From Pseudomonas mandelii (GTDB lineage Bacteria; Pseudomonadota; Gammaproteobacteria; Pseudomonadales; Pseudomonadaceae): DNA of 64,000 bases. The notes under the pieces are model-generated. The model saw only the letters and a program-made list of their open reading frames with translations. It was not told where the DNA came from and ran no database searches. The stretch is taken from assembly GCF_900106065.1 (NCBI RefSeq), contig NZ_LT629796.1:3193501-3257500 (forward strand), given 5' to 3'. Shown piece by piece: positions 16,877 through 26,124 of this stretch (the first letter of the stretch is position 1; each line of letters opens with the position of its first letter). The position numbers were made by a program, and so were the translations under genes.

Positions 16877-18959
16877 GGTAATCCTGTTTAAGCCCCGAGC
16901 AGAGCAGGCGGCTGAGGACAATCTCAGGGACTTCGTTACCCTCGCCAGAGAGTCTCTGACGGCTTTTGGCAGTGAGTTGGTCTTTGAGGCGGACAGTTGG
17001 GATGTCACCAATTTTGTTCGATTGAAACGACGTAATTCTTGTTCAAGCATGCGATTTCATGGATTCCCCAGTGGACGAGGGCAAAAGGATTCCTGTTGCT
17101 TGCCTCAGCCTTACAAAGACTTTGCCAAAGCCTACTGCCGTTATGATTATTCGTTGTGCGCGTATACAACCGTCAGTTCACGATTGGCCGCGCTCCGCTC
17201 CCTCGCTGTAGCTCTGGAAGAAACGGAGAGTTGTGTCACACCTATTAAGGCAAGTCTGGGGCATTTTAATCGTGCGTGCGCGATACTAAACGAACGCTAC
17301 CAAGCCTCTGCCGCATTTTTTGCCGGGGCAGAACTCAAACGCATTTCGCAGTTCCTGGTGGAGCATCAACTCTGTACGCTGCCTCTTCAATGGCAAAATC
17401 CACTTCGGGCACCAGCGAACTTTGTGCGCAGTGTTGGCCCAGAGTTTGATGCGTCGCGCCGGGCCCGTCTGCCCTCGTCAGCTTCGTTAGAAGCGATTGC
17501 CGAAATTTTCAGAACCGCCGAGAAGCCAGGCGATATTTTTACCTCCAGTGTCTGTGCGTTGCTTGCGTCGGCGCCGAGCCGCATTAATGAGGTGATGTCC
17601 ATTTCAAACCAGTGTGAAGTCGAGGAGTTCGATCCAAAAGCAAATCAACAACTGTATGGATTGCGCTGGCGGCCTTCAAAGGGTGGTAAGGCACAAGTCA
17701 AATGGGTGGTGCAATCCATGGCCAGTGTTGCCCGCGAGGCGGTGAGTAAGCTCAGGACCATTTCCACGCCAGCGCGGGAAGTGGCACGGTGGTATGAGCA
17801 GCACCCTGATGCGATGTATTTGCCAACGGAGCTGGAGGCGTTACGGGGGCGGTCGTTAATTAGTTCAGAACAGGTGGGCGCGATTGTTTTTCTCGCCCCA
17901 CCCCCCAATGGCAATCAAACCGCGCAAGGGGCGGGGTGGTGCAGAAAGCAGGGGATTTTTGAACATATTCCATATGACCCACAGCAGAGACATGCTCCGA
18001 GGTTTTTGTTCGCGGACGTTGAGCGAGTAATCCTTTCGATGCTGCCAGCTAACTTCCCGCTGGCAGATCAGAAGAACAACCTGAAGTACAGTGAAGCGCT
18101 TTGCTTGACACGGCTGAATGAGCTAACCGAGTTGTGGGGAACGTACCGTGGGGTAATCGTCTTGCCAGACACCGCTTATACTCAGAAGCAACTAGGTAGT
18201 ACTCGAACTTTTCTCAATATTTTCGAACGGTTCGGTTATCGTGAGTTAGATGGCAGTCCAATGAGTATCACGACGCATCAATTTCGCCATTTTTTAAATA
18301 CCGTGGCACAGATGGGCGGATTATCGCAACTCGACATCGCCAAATGGAGCGGTCGCGCCAAACTCGGACAAAACAAGTGCTATGACCATCAGTCCGATAG
18401 GGATGTGTTGGCGCTCGCGAGGTCCGCTTTGGGTGACCCGGAAAAGTCGGCAGGTCATGTGGCAGGTATCCCTCCAAGTAGTTTGATCTCGCGGGATCAG
18501 TTTGCGACGCTGAAGATCATGACCGCCCATACAACGGATTTGGGGTATTGCCTGCACGATTTTTCCATGTTGCCTTGCCAACTCCATCGAGATTGCCCCA
18601 ATTGTGATGAGCATGTATGCATCAAAGGTGATGTGGTCCGAGAGCAGGCTATACGCCAGTATCGTCAGGAAACCCAGGCCCTCCTCGCAAAAGCGTTAGA
18701 AGCGCTGGGCGAGGAGGAGTTTGGTGCCAACCGTTGGGTCGAGCACCAGACACTGACCCTTAAACGACTGGATGAACTGTGTGCCATTTTTGAGGACTCT
18801 TCCGTTGCCGCAAATGCAATTATCCAGCCGCGTGGGATCGTCCCAGCGTCAAGGCTGGAACAGTTGCTGACCCACCATAAAATATTGAACAAGCGTAATT
18901 TGCCGGGACCAGACACTGAAGATCCAGATGTGCCATGCATAGAGGCTGAGGACCTGTAA
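16866..18959 (+). CDS. tyrosine recombinase 3, large (TnpB-like)
   Basis: A 697-residue protein from the ATG at 16866, with AAGGAG seven bases upstream. Catalytic residues are visible: Arg239 (APSRINEV), His471 and Arg474 in THQFRHFL, and Tyr506 (KCYDHQ). After the catalytic domain comes a Cys/His-rich segment (YCLHDFSMLPCQLHRDCPNC), a likely zinc-binding module also present in TnpB of Tn554-type elements, then a long helical tail. Its stop overlaps the next start as TAATG. Together with the two upstream genes it makes a trio of tyrosine recombinases. Confidence 0.87.
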   Translation: MDDRVILFKPRAEQAAEDNLRDFVTLARESLTAFGSELVFEADSWDVTNFVRLKRRNSCSSMRFHGFPSGRGQKDSCCLPQPYKDFAKAYCRYDYSLCAYTTVSSRLAALRSLAVALEETESCVTPIKASLGHFNRACAILNERYQASAAFFAGAELKRISQFLVEHQLCTLPLQWQNPLRAPANFVRSVGPEFDASRRARLPSSASLEAIAEIFRTAEKPGDIFTSSVCALLASAPSRINEVMSISNQCEVEEFDPKANQQLYGLRWRPSKGGKAQVKWVVQSMASVAREAVSKLRTISTPAREVARWYEQHPDAMYLPTELEALRGRSLISSEQVGAIVFLAPPPNGNQTAQGAGWCRKQGIFEHIPYDPQQRHAPRFLFADVERVILSMLPANFPLADQKNNLKYSEALCLTRLNELTELWGTYRGVIVLPDTAYTQKQLGSTRTFLNIFERFGYRELDGSPMSITTHQFRHFLNTVAQMGGLSQLDIAKWSGRAKLGQNKCYDHQSDRDVLALARSALGDPEKSAGHVAGIPPSSLISRDQFATLKIMTAHTTDLGYCLHDFSMLPCQLHRDCPNCDEHVCIKGDVVREQAIRQYRQETQALLAKALEALGEEEFGANRWVEHQTLTLKRLDELCAIFEDSSVAANAIIQPRGIVPASRLEQLLTHHKILNKRNLPGPDTEDPDVPCIEAEDL

Positions 18960-19372
18960 TGTCTCGTTCGAGAAATCTAACCCCAGATGCTATAGAGCAG
19001 ATCGTGTCGATCCTGGATGGTTGGTCTGGAAAACTGACGTGGGACCTGCTGATCTTAAGCGTCGCTCGCCGTTTACGAGGAACCTACACGCGCCAGACTC
19101 TGCATAAACATGAGCGGATTCGGCGTGCGTTCATACTGCGTAAGCAAACACTCTCAACCACAGTAGGAGTGAAGAAGGCCAGCAGTCCTGAATTACAAGT
19201 TGCAAACGAGCGAATTGCTCGTTTGGAAGCGGAGAATCAACGTCTGCGGATGGAGAATGATCGATTGCTCGAGCAGTTTGTACGCTGGGCTTATAACGCT
19301 TACATTCGGGGCTTGGATGAACAGTTTCTTTCCCGCCCTCTGCCCATCATCAATCGACAGCAGACACCCTAG
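18959..19372 (+). CDS. small coiled-coil accessory protein (TnpC-like)
   Basis: A 137-residue basic protein whose ATG overlaps the stop of recombinase 3. Residues 1-60 could hold a helix-turn-helix-like fold (LTWDLLILSVARRLRGTYTRQTLHKHERI). Residues 80-110 form a heptad coiled coil (ELQVANERIARLEAENQRLR). Position, size and coiled coil match TnpC of Tn554 (about 125 residues), which affects orientation and efficiency of transposition and is not itself a recombinase. Direct homology cannot be shown from the sequence alone; it could also be compared with the small protein of gamma-mobile-trio elements. Confidence 0.7.
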   Translation: MSRSRNLTPDAIEQIVSILDGWSGKLTWDLLILSVARRLRGTYTRQTLHKHERIRRAFILRKQTLSTTVGVKKASSPELQVANERIARLEAENQRLRMENDRLLEQFVRWAYNAYIRGLDEQFLSRPLPIINRQQTP

Positions 19373-19502
19373 GGTCTGTTGCCGTTTCATCTCAAGCCAT
19401 TGATCTATAAGAGCAAACTCGTATCGTTAAAGCTCTCACACGACAGATTCTCACTCAAACCCGCGCATTGAAGATTAGTTGGGCTTTTGAAAGCTGCCAC
19501 TG

Positions 19503-19530
19503 CACGGCTGGGAGTACAGGCCCAGCCGTG
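19503..19530. terminator. hairpin between convergent tnp and siderophore-receptor genes
   Basis: CACGGCTGGG (19503-19512), 8-base loop, CCCAGCCGTG (19521-19530): a perfect 10-bp stem in the gap between the converging coiled-coil gene and TonB receptor gene. There is no run of T on either side, so it may be a weak terminator or another structural element. Confidence 0.45.
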
Positions 19531-19575
19531 AGGAAACGCTCGACAATGCCGGGCGTTTGTTCTTCAGGTCCGTAC

Positions 19576-21699
19576 TCAGAAGCGGTAGTTGGTGCTCAGC
19601 TCCAGCGTCCGTGGTGCGCCGGGTGTGATCAGATCCACCGAGCCATGCGCCGAAGCGTAATAGTCCTTGTCGAAGACATTGCGCAGACGCAGGGCCATGT
19701 CCCATTTCGGCTGGTTGTAGAGCAACGCTGCGTCCACGGTGGTGTAGGCCGGCATGACCACTTGGTTATCCAAGGCGGTGTAACGGTCATCGACATAGTT
19801 CGCCCCCATGCCTACACGCCACTCCTGTGTCAAAGAACGTACCAACCACAAATTGGCACTGTGGCGCGGGGTCAAGGTCGGAGTCTGGCCTTCGTTGGCG
19901 ATACCGTTGGTACGGCTGTTGGACTTGGTGATCTCGGCATCCAGATAGGCGTAACCGGCATATACCTGCCATTTTTCGCTCAACTGCCCACTGGCGGTCA
20001 GTTCGAGACCATCAGTACGCTGCTCTCCCGCAAGCACCAGTTTGGTCGGGTTCGCCGGATCGGTGGTTTTCATGTTGGTGCGTTCCAGCCGGAACAGCGC
20101 CGCCGTCAACGCCAGGCGATTGTCGAGCAGGTCCCATTTGCCGCCGATCTCGAAGTTGGTGGTTTCCTCCGGCTCAAGGTCCTGGTTCGTCGTGCTCAGA
20201 GCGAACATTTCGGCAGAGGGCTGGTAGGAACGGCTCACCGAGACGTAATAGGACTGCACATGATCAGGCTGGTAGACCAGACCGACTCGCGGACTCCAGG
20301 TAGTGTCGGTGCGGGAGAGTTCCTTGTTCGTCAGGTCATCGGCGTATTCCTGGTCAAACACGTCATAACGCACTCCCAGCAGAGCTTTCCACTGCGGCGC
20401 CAGTTCGATCAGGTCCTGCACGTAGAACCCGGCAGTGTCCTGAGTATTGGTGCCCTTGGCGGTTTGCCGGTTGGCCTGGAACGGCACGTCGACCAAAGCA
20501 TCGCGGTACACCGGCACCCTTGCCACGTTGGGTTGGCTGAACACGGACTGGTCCTTCACCTGGCGCCCCAGCTCCACACCATAGAGCAGGTTATGGTTCA
20601 TCCCGGCGAGCACGGCGCGCTGCTTGAGTTCGGTCTGGTTGAACCAACCGTCTTCCTTGCGCTGCACGTTGCCGCGGTTGAGTTTTACCAGCAATTCGCC
20701 GTTGGCGGCGGTAACGAAACGCGTTGGACTGGAGTCCGCGAGCGTATTGTTGCGATCCAGGTCGTAGTGGTAGTAGCGGCTGGTGTTGCTCAGGGTGAAG
20801 TCGTCATTGATGCTGTAATCGACGCCGGCCGTGAACGAGAACACTTCGCTGCGGGTGTAATCGTCATCTGGATCAGCGGAACCGAAACGCTTATCGCGGT
20901 CCACATCGACTGGACGGTCGCCTCGTGCTGGGATACCGAAGTCGATCAGGCGCTTGTCATACAGATAGGTAGCGCCCAGGTTCAGTTCCAGATCGTCGGA
21001 GAGCTTGAAGTAGGCCGAAGGCGCGATGGCCTTGCGGTCGATGTAGCCGTCATCCCGGAAGGTGTCGCTGTTCTCCAGCGCCCCTGTCACACGAAAGGCT
21101 TTATCGCCCTGTTGCTGATCGGCCCAACCGGCATCGAACTGAGTGCGCTTTTTGCCCTCGCTGTCGACACTGACACCGACCTCCTGCTTGGGCGTGAAGT
21201 TGGGCTTCTTGCTGATGCTGTTGATCAGACCGCCCGAAGAGCCTCGGCCATAGAGCACTGCGGCCGGCCCCTTGATCACTTCCACCCGCTCGACGTTGGA
21301 CAGATCACGGAAGTACAGCGCATCGTCACGAATGCCGTCGACGTACATGTCGCCAATGGCGCTGAAACCACGGATGGTGACTTGATCGCGCTGGCCATCG
21401 CCATTGGACAGGCCGATACCGGGGACATTCTTCAGCACGTCTTCCATCGACTGAGCCCCCTGATCCTTGATAACGCTCTGGGGAATTACGTTGACGGTTT
21501 GCGGGATATCTCGTAGAGGGGCATCGATCTTCAGCGCGCTCCTGCTCTCGGTCGACATGTAGCTCTGCTCGCTGTACTCACTGTTCACAGCGGTTGCCGG
21601 TAGGGTTAGAGCAGACTCCGTTTCTGCCTGTAAATCAGGTACAACCAGAACGCCCAGCAACGACAGAGAGACTGGGTAAATGCGCGATCGAGCCACCAT
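19576..21699 (-). CDS. TonB-dependent siderophore receptor, Fiu-like
   Basis: A 707-residue outer-membrane receptor. The ATG at 21699 is chosen because AAAGG lies five bases upstream. It has a signal peptide (about residues 1-26), a plug domain (PQTVNVIPQSVIKDQG, VERVEVIKGPAAVLYGRGSSGGLIN) and a 22-strand barrel ending in the aromatic C terminus STNYRF. The plug most resembles catecholate-type receptors (Fiu group), unlike the FecA-like receptor in the same cluster. It has its own promoter region with a Fur-box-like site, and is the last gene of the cargo before the recombinase genes. It may import the element's own siderophore or a foreign one. Confidence 0.88.
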   Translation of the reverse strand: MVARSRIYPVSLSLLGVLVVPDLQAETESALTLPATAVNSEYSEQSYMSTESRSALKIDAPLRDIPQTVNVIPQSVIKDQGAQSMEDVLKNVPGIGLSNGDGQRDQVTIRGFSAIGDMYVDGIRDDALYFRDLSNVERVEVIKGPAAVLYGRGSSGGLINSISKKPNFTPKQEVGVSVDSEGKKRTQFDAGWADQQQGDKAFRVTGALENSDTFRDDGYIDRKAIAPSAYFKLSDDLELNLGATYLYDKRLIDFGIPARGDRPVDVDRDKRFGSADPDDDYTRSEVFSFTAGVDYSINDDFTLSNTSRYYHYDLDRNNTLADSSPTRFVTAANGELLVKLNRGNVQRKEDGWFNQTELKQRAVLAGMNHNLLYGVELGRQVKDQSVFSQPNVARVPVYRDALVDVPFQANRQTAKGTNTQDTAGFYVQDLIELAPQWKALLGVRYDVFDQEYADDLTNKELSRTDTTWSPRVGLVYQPDHVQSYYVSVSRSYQPSAEMFALSTTNQDLEPEETTNFEIGGKWDLLDNRLALTAALFRLERTNMKTTDPANPTKLVLAGEQRTDGLELTASGQLSEKWQVYAGYAYLDAEITKSNSRTNGIANEGQTPTLTPRHSANLWLVRSLTQEWRVGMGANYVDDRYTALDNQVVMPAYTTVDAALLYNQPKWDMALRLRNVFDKDYYASAHGSVDLITPGAPRTLELSTNYRF

Positions 21700-22028
21700 G
21701 AACACCTTTTGTATGAATTATCGCGCAGATGATAACGGTTATCTTTTGTAAGTAAATACATATCATTCTGATTCAAGCCATTGGCACGACTCGGAACGAC
21801 CGTCTCAACTTAATAGGTGGCCGACAGGAGCGCTCCCTCCAACTTGCTTGGTTGAAGGACTGCAATCATCCCATCTGGACGAGCCCTCTGAAAGACAGGA
21901 CACCGTTTCCCCCCCCCCTTAACATAAGGGATAGGCAAACTGTAGTGGTCCGAAGAGTTTGAAGGACACATCGGACAAGCAGCCACAGATACGGGAAGGG
22001 CAGCACAGAGGCTGACAATAGCGTGGAA
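21700..22028. other. intergenic region with Fur-regulated promoter
   Basis: Lies between the decarboxylase gene (ends 22029) and the downstream receptor gene. It holds a Fur-box-like site (21725-21743), a second weaker AT-rich candidate around 21754-21773 and a run of ten C (21909-21918). I see no protein-coding potential in it and no clear terminator for the upstream operon. Confidence 0.6.
21725..21743 (-). promoter_or_regulatory. Fur-box-like site upstream of the Fiu-like receptor
   Basis: GCAGATGATAACGGTTATC agrees with the 19-bp Fur consensus at about 13 positions and contains the near-palindrome GATAACGGTTATC. It lies 26-44 bases upstream of the receptor ATG, where Fur would block transcription in iron-replete cells. 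Confidence 0.6.
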
Positions 22029-23213
22029 TCAGCCCTCGATAAAAACCTTCAACGGCGGTTCGTGCATCAGGAAGTTCTGGTGCGAGATGTTCCAGGCATA
22101 GGCGCCCGCGAGAGTGAATACTAGCAGGTCACCAATCGTTAGCTGCGCCACTGGTTGTTGTCTGGCAAGGACGTCTTTTGGTGTACACAACTGGCCCACC
22201 AGCGTCACGGACTGATCACTGATTTGTGCCGGCTGCGAGCCTCGTAGTACCGTGAACGGATGATTGTGGCCTTGAGCCGCAGGCGTGCGAAAGTGATGGG
22301 TACCGCCACGTCCGATGGCAAAAAACTCGCCGTGACTGCTTTTGATGTCCAGCACCTGCATGACGTAGTAACCACAGGCAGCGCTGATGAAGCGGCCGAT
22401 CTCGAAACGTATGCGGGTCGCGCCCATGTCGTATTCATTGATCAACCCCTGCAGGCCCTGACAAAACCGTGGCCAGTCGAATGACCTGGCCGCGTCCTGA
22501 TAGTTGATGCCCATCCCTCCGCCGACATTCAGTAGCGGCAGTTGCAGGTCGTGGTCGGCGCACAGCTGGCGGAAGGTCAGGAAGTAGCTGCGAATCAATT
22601 CAAGGTGCGCGTCGACATCCAGCTGGTGCGACAACAGATGAAAATGCAGTCCCTTGAGCTCTAGGGACGGCTCTTCGCGCAGCAATTGCAGGGCGCTTGC
22701 AAGGCCTTCTTCATCCAGACCGAACGGCGTGGGTTTGCCACCCATGACCAATCGGCTCTGCGGTGTCTGGGCCAGCTTCAGATTCAGCCGCAGCATCACC
22801 GGAGCCCGCACACCGCGTTCGCGGGCGATGCGCGCCAGACTGCGCAGTTCGGTCACGCTCTCCACGTGAAACGCCGAAATCCGGTACTGCAGGGCGATAT
22901 CCAGTTCGCGATCGAGTTTGCCAGGGCCACCAAAGATCAGCGGCTGGTCGGGGCACTGTTCATGCAGCCACGTCAGCTCGCCGCCGGAGGCCGCCTCGAA
23001 TCCGTCTACCCACGGCGCCAGGGTTTTCAGCACCAGGGCTTCCGGGTTGGCCTTGGCGGCGTAGAACAATTCGCAGTTTTCGGGCAGTACCTGACGCATT
23101 GCCTTTACGTGCCGTTCAAGGGCAGGCAGGTCGTAGACGTAGGCGCACAATGGCGCGTCGTGTTCAGTCTTGAGCTGCTCGATGCGTTGGGTGACGGAGG
23201 CAGGAAGGCTCAT
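22029..23213 (-). CDS. pvsE: PLP-dependent decarboxylase, PvsE-like
   Basis: A 394-residue fold-type III decarboxylase of the diaminopimelate/ornithine decarboxylase class. The PLP lysine is Lys54 in FYAAKANP. Other marks are GGELTW near residue 95, the glycine loop LNVGGGMGINY, FEIGRF replacing the usual EPGR, the active-site Cys-Asp pair in GQLCTPKD, and GAYAWNISHQNF near the end. In vibrioferrin synthesis PvsE makes the ethanolamine moiety by decarboxylating serine or a serine adduct; SbnH and AcsE are relatives in other NIS pathways. The start overlaps the PvsD-like stop by four bases. Role is inferred from synteny and family. Confidence 0.85.
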   Translation of the reverse strand: MSLPASVTQRIEQLKTEHDAPLCAYVYDLPALERHVKAMRQVLPENCELFYAAKANPEALVLKTLAPWVDGFEAASGGELTWLHEQCPDQPLIFGGPGKLDRELDIALQYRISAFHVESVTELRSLARIARERGVRAPVMLRLNLKLAQTPQSRLVMGGKPTPFGLDEEGLASALQLLREEPSLELKGLHFHLLSHQLDVDAHLELIRSYFLTFRQLCADHDLQLPLLNVGGGMGINYQDAARSFDWPRFCQGLQGLINEYDMGATRIRFEIGRFISAACGYYVMQVLDIKSSHGEFFAIGRGGTHHFRTPAAQGHNHPFTVLRGSQPAQISDQSVTLVGQLCTPKDVLARQQPVAQLTIGDLLVFTLAGAYAWNISHQNFLMHEPPLKVFIEG

Positions 23214-24985
23214 GCGTGTTTCCTCTTTTCAGTCATCGTCAGCGGGCTGGGCAGTAACGTGTAATCGGCCTCGCGGTCGGCGCGCATCATCAGGCGCGTC
23301 ATGAAATTTTCCTTGCTTGGGAAGGGCGCGCCGGCGCACAACTCACGCAGTTCTGTCGGATGGCCCAGACGCGTGGATTGCGCGTGCAGCAGGTCGCCGA
23401 TTCGGTCCCACAATTGTTGTTCCAGCATGCCGCTGCCGTTGGCCAGATGGAAGATCGCTTCGCCGAGATTGTTCACCAGTGCGCAGTAGCCCACTCGTTG
23501 CCAGGCCTTTTGCGCGCTGTAGTACACCGAGCTGCGGGTGCGTTCATCCAGCGCACTCAGGCGTTCAGCGGGCCAGATTTCAGGGACCAGCTTGGTACCT
23601 TCCAGATCGCGAATCCAGACCTGACTGGGCAGGCCGTTTTCAGCGAAGCCGATGACCGTGTTCTGCAAATGCGGCTCCAGCGCCACGCCCTGACGGAATA
23701 GGCAATACAGCACACCGCCGAGCATCTGACCGGCATAGGCATCGAGCCAGTTCAACGTGGCTTGCTCAATGGTCAAGCCGGTGTTGTCGGCGTAGCGCTG
23801 TACCTGTGGGCGGCAGACACTGCGACCTTGTTGATCCCAGGTAAACAGCGCCATTGCCACTTGCGGCTGATAACGCTCGCGTTCGGCGACGGAAAGGTTT
23901 TCCCGGTAAACGATACCGAAACATTCGGTGACTTCGCGGGCCTCCTCCAGCGTACCCAGGGCGCTGAGGTCCAGGCTGGTGGCGCAGGGTTCGGGCATCA
24001 ACATGAAGCCCGGTTGTTGCGTCGCCAACTCGCTCATGATGGGGCCGAGCAGGTGAGTGAGGGCGACGGCGCTGTCGAGTTCATACCAAGCGTTCTTGCG
24101 CACGCAGTTGGTCAGGCGCACGTGCATCGAGAACTTCATGAAGTAGGCCATCTGCGGATGGTAGAGCGTGCGCACAGACGACGTCGGGTACATGGCCTGA
24201 CCCAGGGGGCCGAGGTAGGTGATCAAACCCTGTTGTTGCGCCCGTTGCACCAGCGGGTCAGCAAGCACGCGGGCGACTTCCCAAGGGTGGCACGGATAGG
24301 CGCCCTCACGCCCCGACAGTTGGCGTAGCGTGCTGCGCGGATCCTCGCCCTGATGACGAATCAGCGTCGGATCAACCTTGAACCAGTGCAACTGAAAGCG
24401 CGCCCCAACTTCCGGCGAGCAGGTCAGCAAATCGTCATGGGAGATGCCCTCGCGACTTTTCGGTGTCGGATGCAGGGCATGGCCCCACAGCTGATGTTGC
24501 TCGGACGCCAGCAGGCTGTCGGCTGCTTGGTTGGCCGGGCGTGAATGCCGCAGAAAGGTACGGGTGATCTGCAGGCTGTTACCGATCTGTTGCAGCATCT
24601 CGCCGACGCGGTCGGCTCCACTCAGCGGGGTACAGAGCAGGCGCGCCAGTTCGTGGGCGTCCAACGGTCGCCAGCTCTGGTTATTGCCTTTGAAGTAGGG
24701 GGCGCTGATGTAGTGGCAGCGGCCCAGAAGACTGGCGCGGTCGATGCGTACGATCAACCGGCCACTGGGCAGGCGAATGCTGATGCAACGACTGTTGGCT
24801 TGGCGCAGGCTCATCGGCAAATCCTGTGCTTGATCGTTCAGGTTCACTTCGTTGCGGGGCAATGCGTATTCGCGCAAATAGCAATTGAGCAGGCACTCGA
24901 TGGCATGTCGTTGGGCTTCGCCATCGAGGGCATGGTCATGCTGGGATACGGTGTTCAGCGATGCGGTATTCAGAGCGAAAGTCAT
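23210..24985 (-). CDS. pvsD: IucA/IucC-type NIS siderophore synthetase, PvsD-like
   Basis: A 591-residue NRPS-independent siderophore synthetase from the ATG at 24985, with GGGAG about eight bases upstream; the longer frame overlaps the exporter gene and is discounted. ATP and carboxylate-binding motifs are visible: HPTPKSREGI, PCHPWEV, SSVRTLYHP and FMKFSMHVRLTNCVRKN, with FhuF-like C-terminal sequence. Such enzymes adenylate citrate or a related carboxylate and join it to an amine or alcohol. By gene order this is the second synthetase of the vibrioferrin-type pathway. It overlaps the exporter gene by four bases (ATGA). Confidence 0.88.
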   Translation of the reverse strand: MTFALNTASLNTVSQHDHALDGEAQRHAIECLLNCYLREYALPRNEVNLNDQAQDLPMSLRQANSRCISIRLPSGRLIVRIDRASLLGRCHYISAPYFKGNNQSWRPLDAHELARLLCTPLSGADRVGEMLQQIGNSLQITRTFLRHSRPANQAADSLLASEQHQLWGHALHPTPKSREGISHDDLLTCSPEVGARFQLHWFKVDPTLIRHQGEDPRSTLRQLSGREGAYPCHPWEVARVLADPLVQRAQQQGLITYLGPLGQAMYPTSSVRTLYHPQMAYFMKFSMHVRLTNCVRKNAWYELDSAVALTHLLGPIMSELATQQPGFMLMPEPCATSLDLSALGTLEEAREVTECFGIVYRENLSVAERERYQPQVAMALFTWDQQGRSVCRPQVQRYADNTGLTIEQATLNWLDAYAGQMLGGVLYCLFRQGVALEPHLQNTVIGFAENGLPSQVWIRDLEGTKLVPEIWPAERLSALDERTRSSVYYSAQKAWQRVGYCALVNNLGEAIFHLANGSGMLEQQLWDRIGDLLHAQSTRLGHPTELRELCAGAPFPSKENFMTRLMMRADREADYTLLPSPLTMTEKRKHA

Positions 24986-26124
24986 GCCGGAATCTCCCGG
25001 GAAGTCATCAATAGAGGGCGGGCGAGCACCATGGCCGCTATGGCCGCCAGGCACGCAACGAGAAAGGGGGACGCGATGCCGCAGGTCTGACTGACCAGAG
25101 CGGCAGTGACCCCGGCAGCAGTGCCGGCCCATTTGCCACTGGAGTCGAACCAGCCAAACAGGCGGCCGGCGCTGCCTTGGCGGCTGCGCTGGCTCAGACA
25201 GCGGTGCAGCCCGACAAAACTCAGCAACATGCCGGCCCCGCTGAGTAGACGCAGAGCGAACAGCGGCTCGGCCTGCACGCTCCAGAATTGCAACGCGTTA
25301 CTGATTGCCAGCAGCGCCAGCCCCGGCAACAGCAGGTTGCCCTGATGCTTCTGAGCCCAGGGTAGGGCCAGCAGGTAAACCAGATGCGGCAGGCTGTAGA
25401 GCACGCCGATCAAGGCATCGTTGCCAATTTTCAGTTGTTCGCCGAAGGGCACGAAATAGGGAAAGGTGACGACCATCGCGAAGCTGAACAGAAACTGCAC
25501 CGCCATCAGCCGCGGCATGTCTTCAGGCAGTTCGCCCAAGGCCACGGCTTTCTTGCTGCTCAAGGCATGTTTGGGGGCGTCCTTGGGCAGCGGCAGGACG
25601 AGCACAAACGCCAGCAGCGGTAACCAGGCCAGATAGCGATACAGGCTTAATCCCAAACCCTGTGAGGTCAGCAGCCCCAACAGGATTGGGCCACTGATCA
25701 TCGCCAGACGTGCTGAATACTGCGTCCAGTTCAGGGCGCGGGACAGATCGCCTTCCTTGAACTGAGTCGACAGGTAGGCGTTGGACGCCGCCATCGCGCC
25801 GCCGAAGGTGCCCTGGATGATCAATGCCAGGACGAACACCGGCAGATTGGGGCTGAAGCCTGCCAGCAGGAAGCCCGCGAACAGTCCGGCATGCGCACGC
25901 AGCAACGACAAGCGACAACCGTTGCGATCGGCCCAGCGTCCCCAGATCGGCGCCGCCAGTGCGGTGCAGAGTGTCGGCAGTACGAACAGCACCCCGATGG
26001 CCCAGCCTGGTGTGTCAGGTGCGAGGTCGGCGAGGATGCGCGGCAAGTACAACGGAATACCCAGCGCCGTGAAAGCCGACAGGTAATGCCCCAGCAGAAC
26101 GCTGGTGATCAGACTCCGTTGCAT
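24982..26124 (-). CDS. pvsC: MFS siderophore exporter, PvsC-like
   Basis: A 380-residue major-facilitator protein with about eleven hydrophobic segments and the loop 2-3 signature GRWADRNGCR. The ATG at 26124 has GGAGG eight bases upstream and overlaps the upstream synthetase gene by 16 bases; a longer frame lacks a ribosome-binding site. Position between two NIS synthetases is exactly that of PvsC, which exports vibrioferrin across the inner membrane. Substrate assignment therefore rests on synteny. Confidence 0.85.
   Translation of the reverse strand: MQRSLITSVLLGHYLSAFTALGIPLYLPRILADLAPDTPGWAIGVLFVLPTLCTALAAPIWGRWADRNGCRLSLLRAHAGLFAGFLLAGFSPNLPVFVLALIIQGTFGGAMAASNAYLSTQFKEGDLSRALNWTQYSARLAMISGPILLGLLTSQGLGLSLYRYLAWLPLLAFVLVLPLPKDAPKHALSSKKAVALGELPEDMPRLMAVQFLFSFAMVVTFPYFVPFGEQLKIGNDALIGVLYSLPHLVYLLALPWAQKHQGNLLLPGLALLAISNALQFWSVQAEPLFALRLLSGAGMLLSFVGLHRCLSQRSRQGSAGRLFGWFDSSGKWAGTAAGVTAALVSQTCGIASPFLVACLAAIAAMVLARPLLMTSREIPA

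Noticed and set aside
19468..21516. A 682-codon plus-strand frame opposite the receptor gene
   Set aside because: Shadow of the TonB receptor, which has a signal peptide, plug motifs and aromatic C terminus on the minus strand.
21909..21918. Run of ten C as a phase-variation tract
   Set aside because: It lies in a non-coding gap, more than 200 bases from the receptor start and outside the Fur site; no coding frame depends on it.
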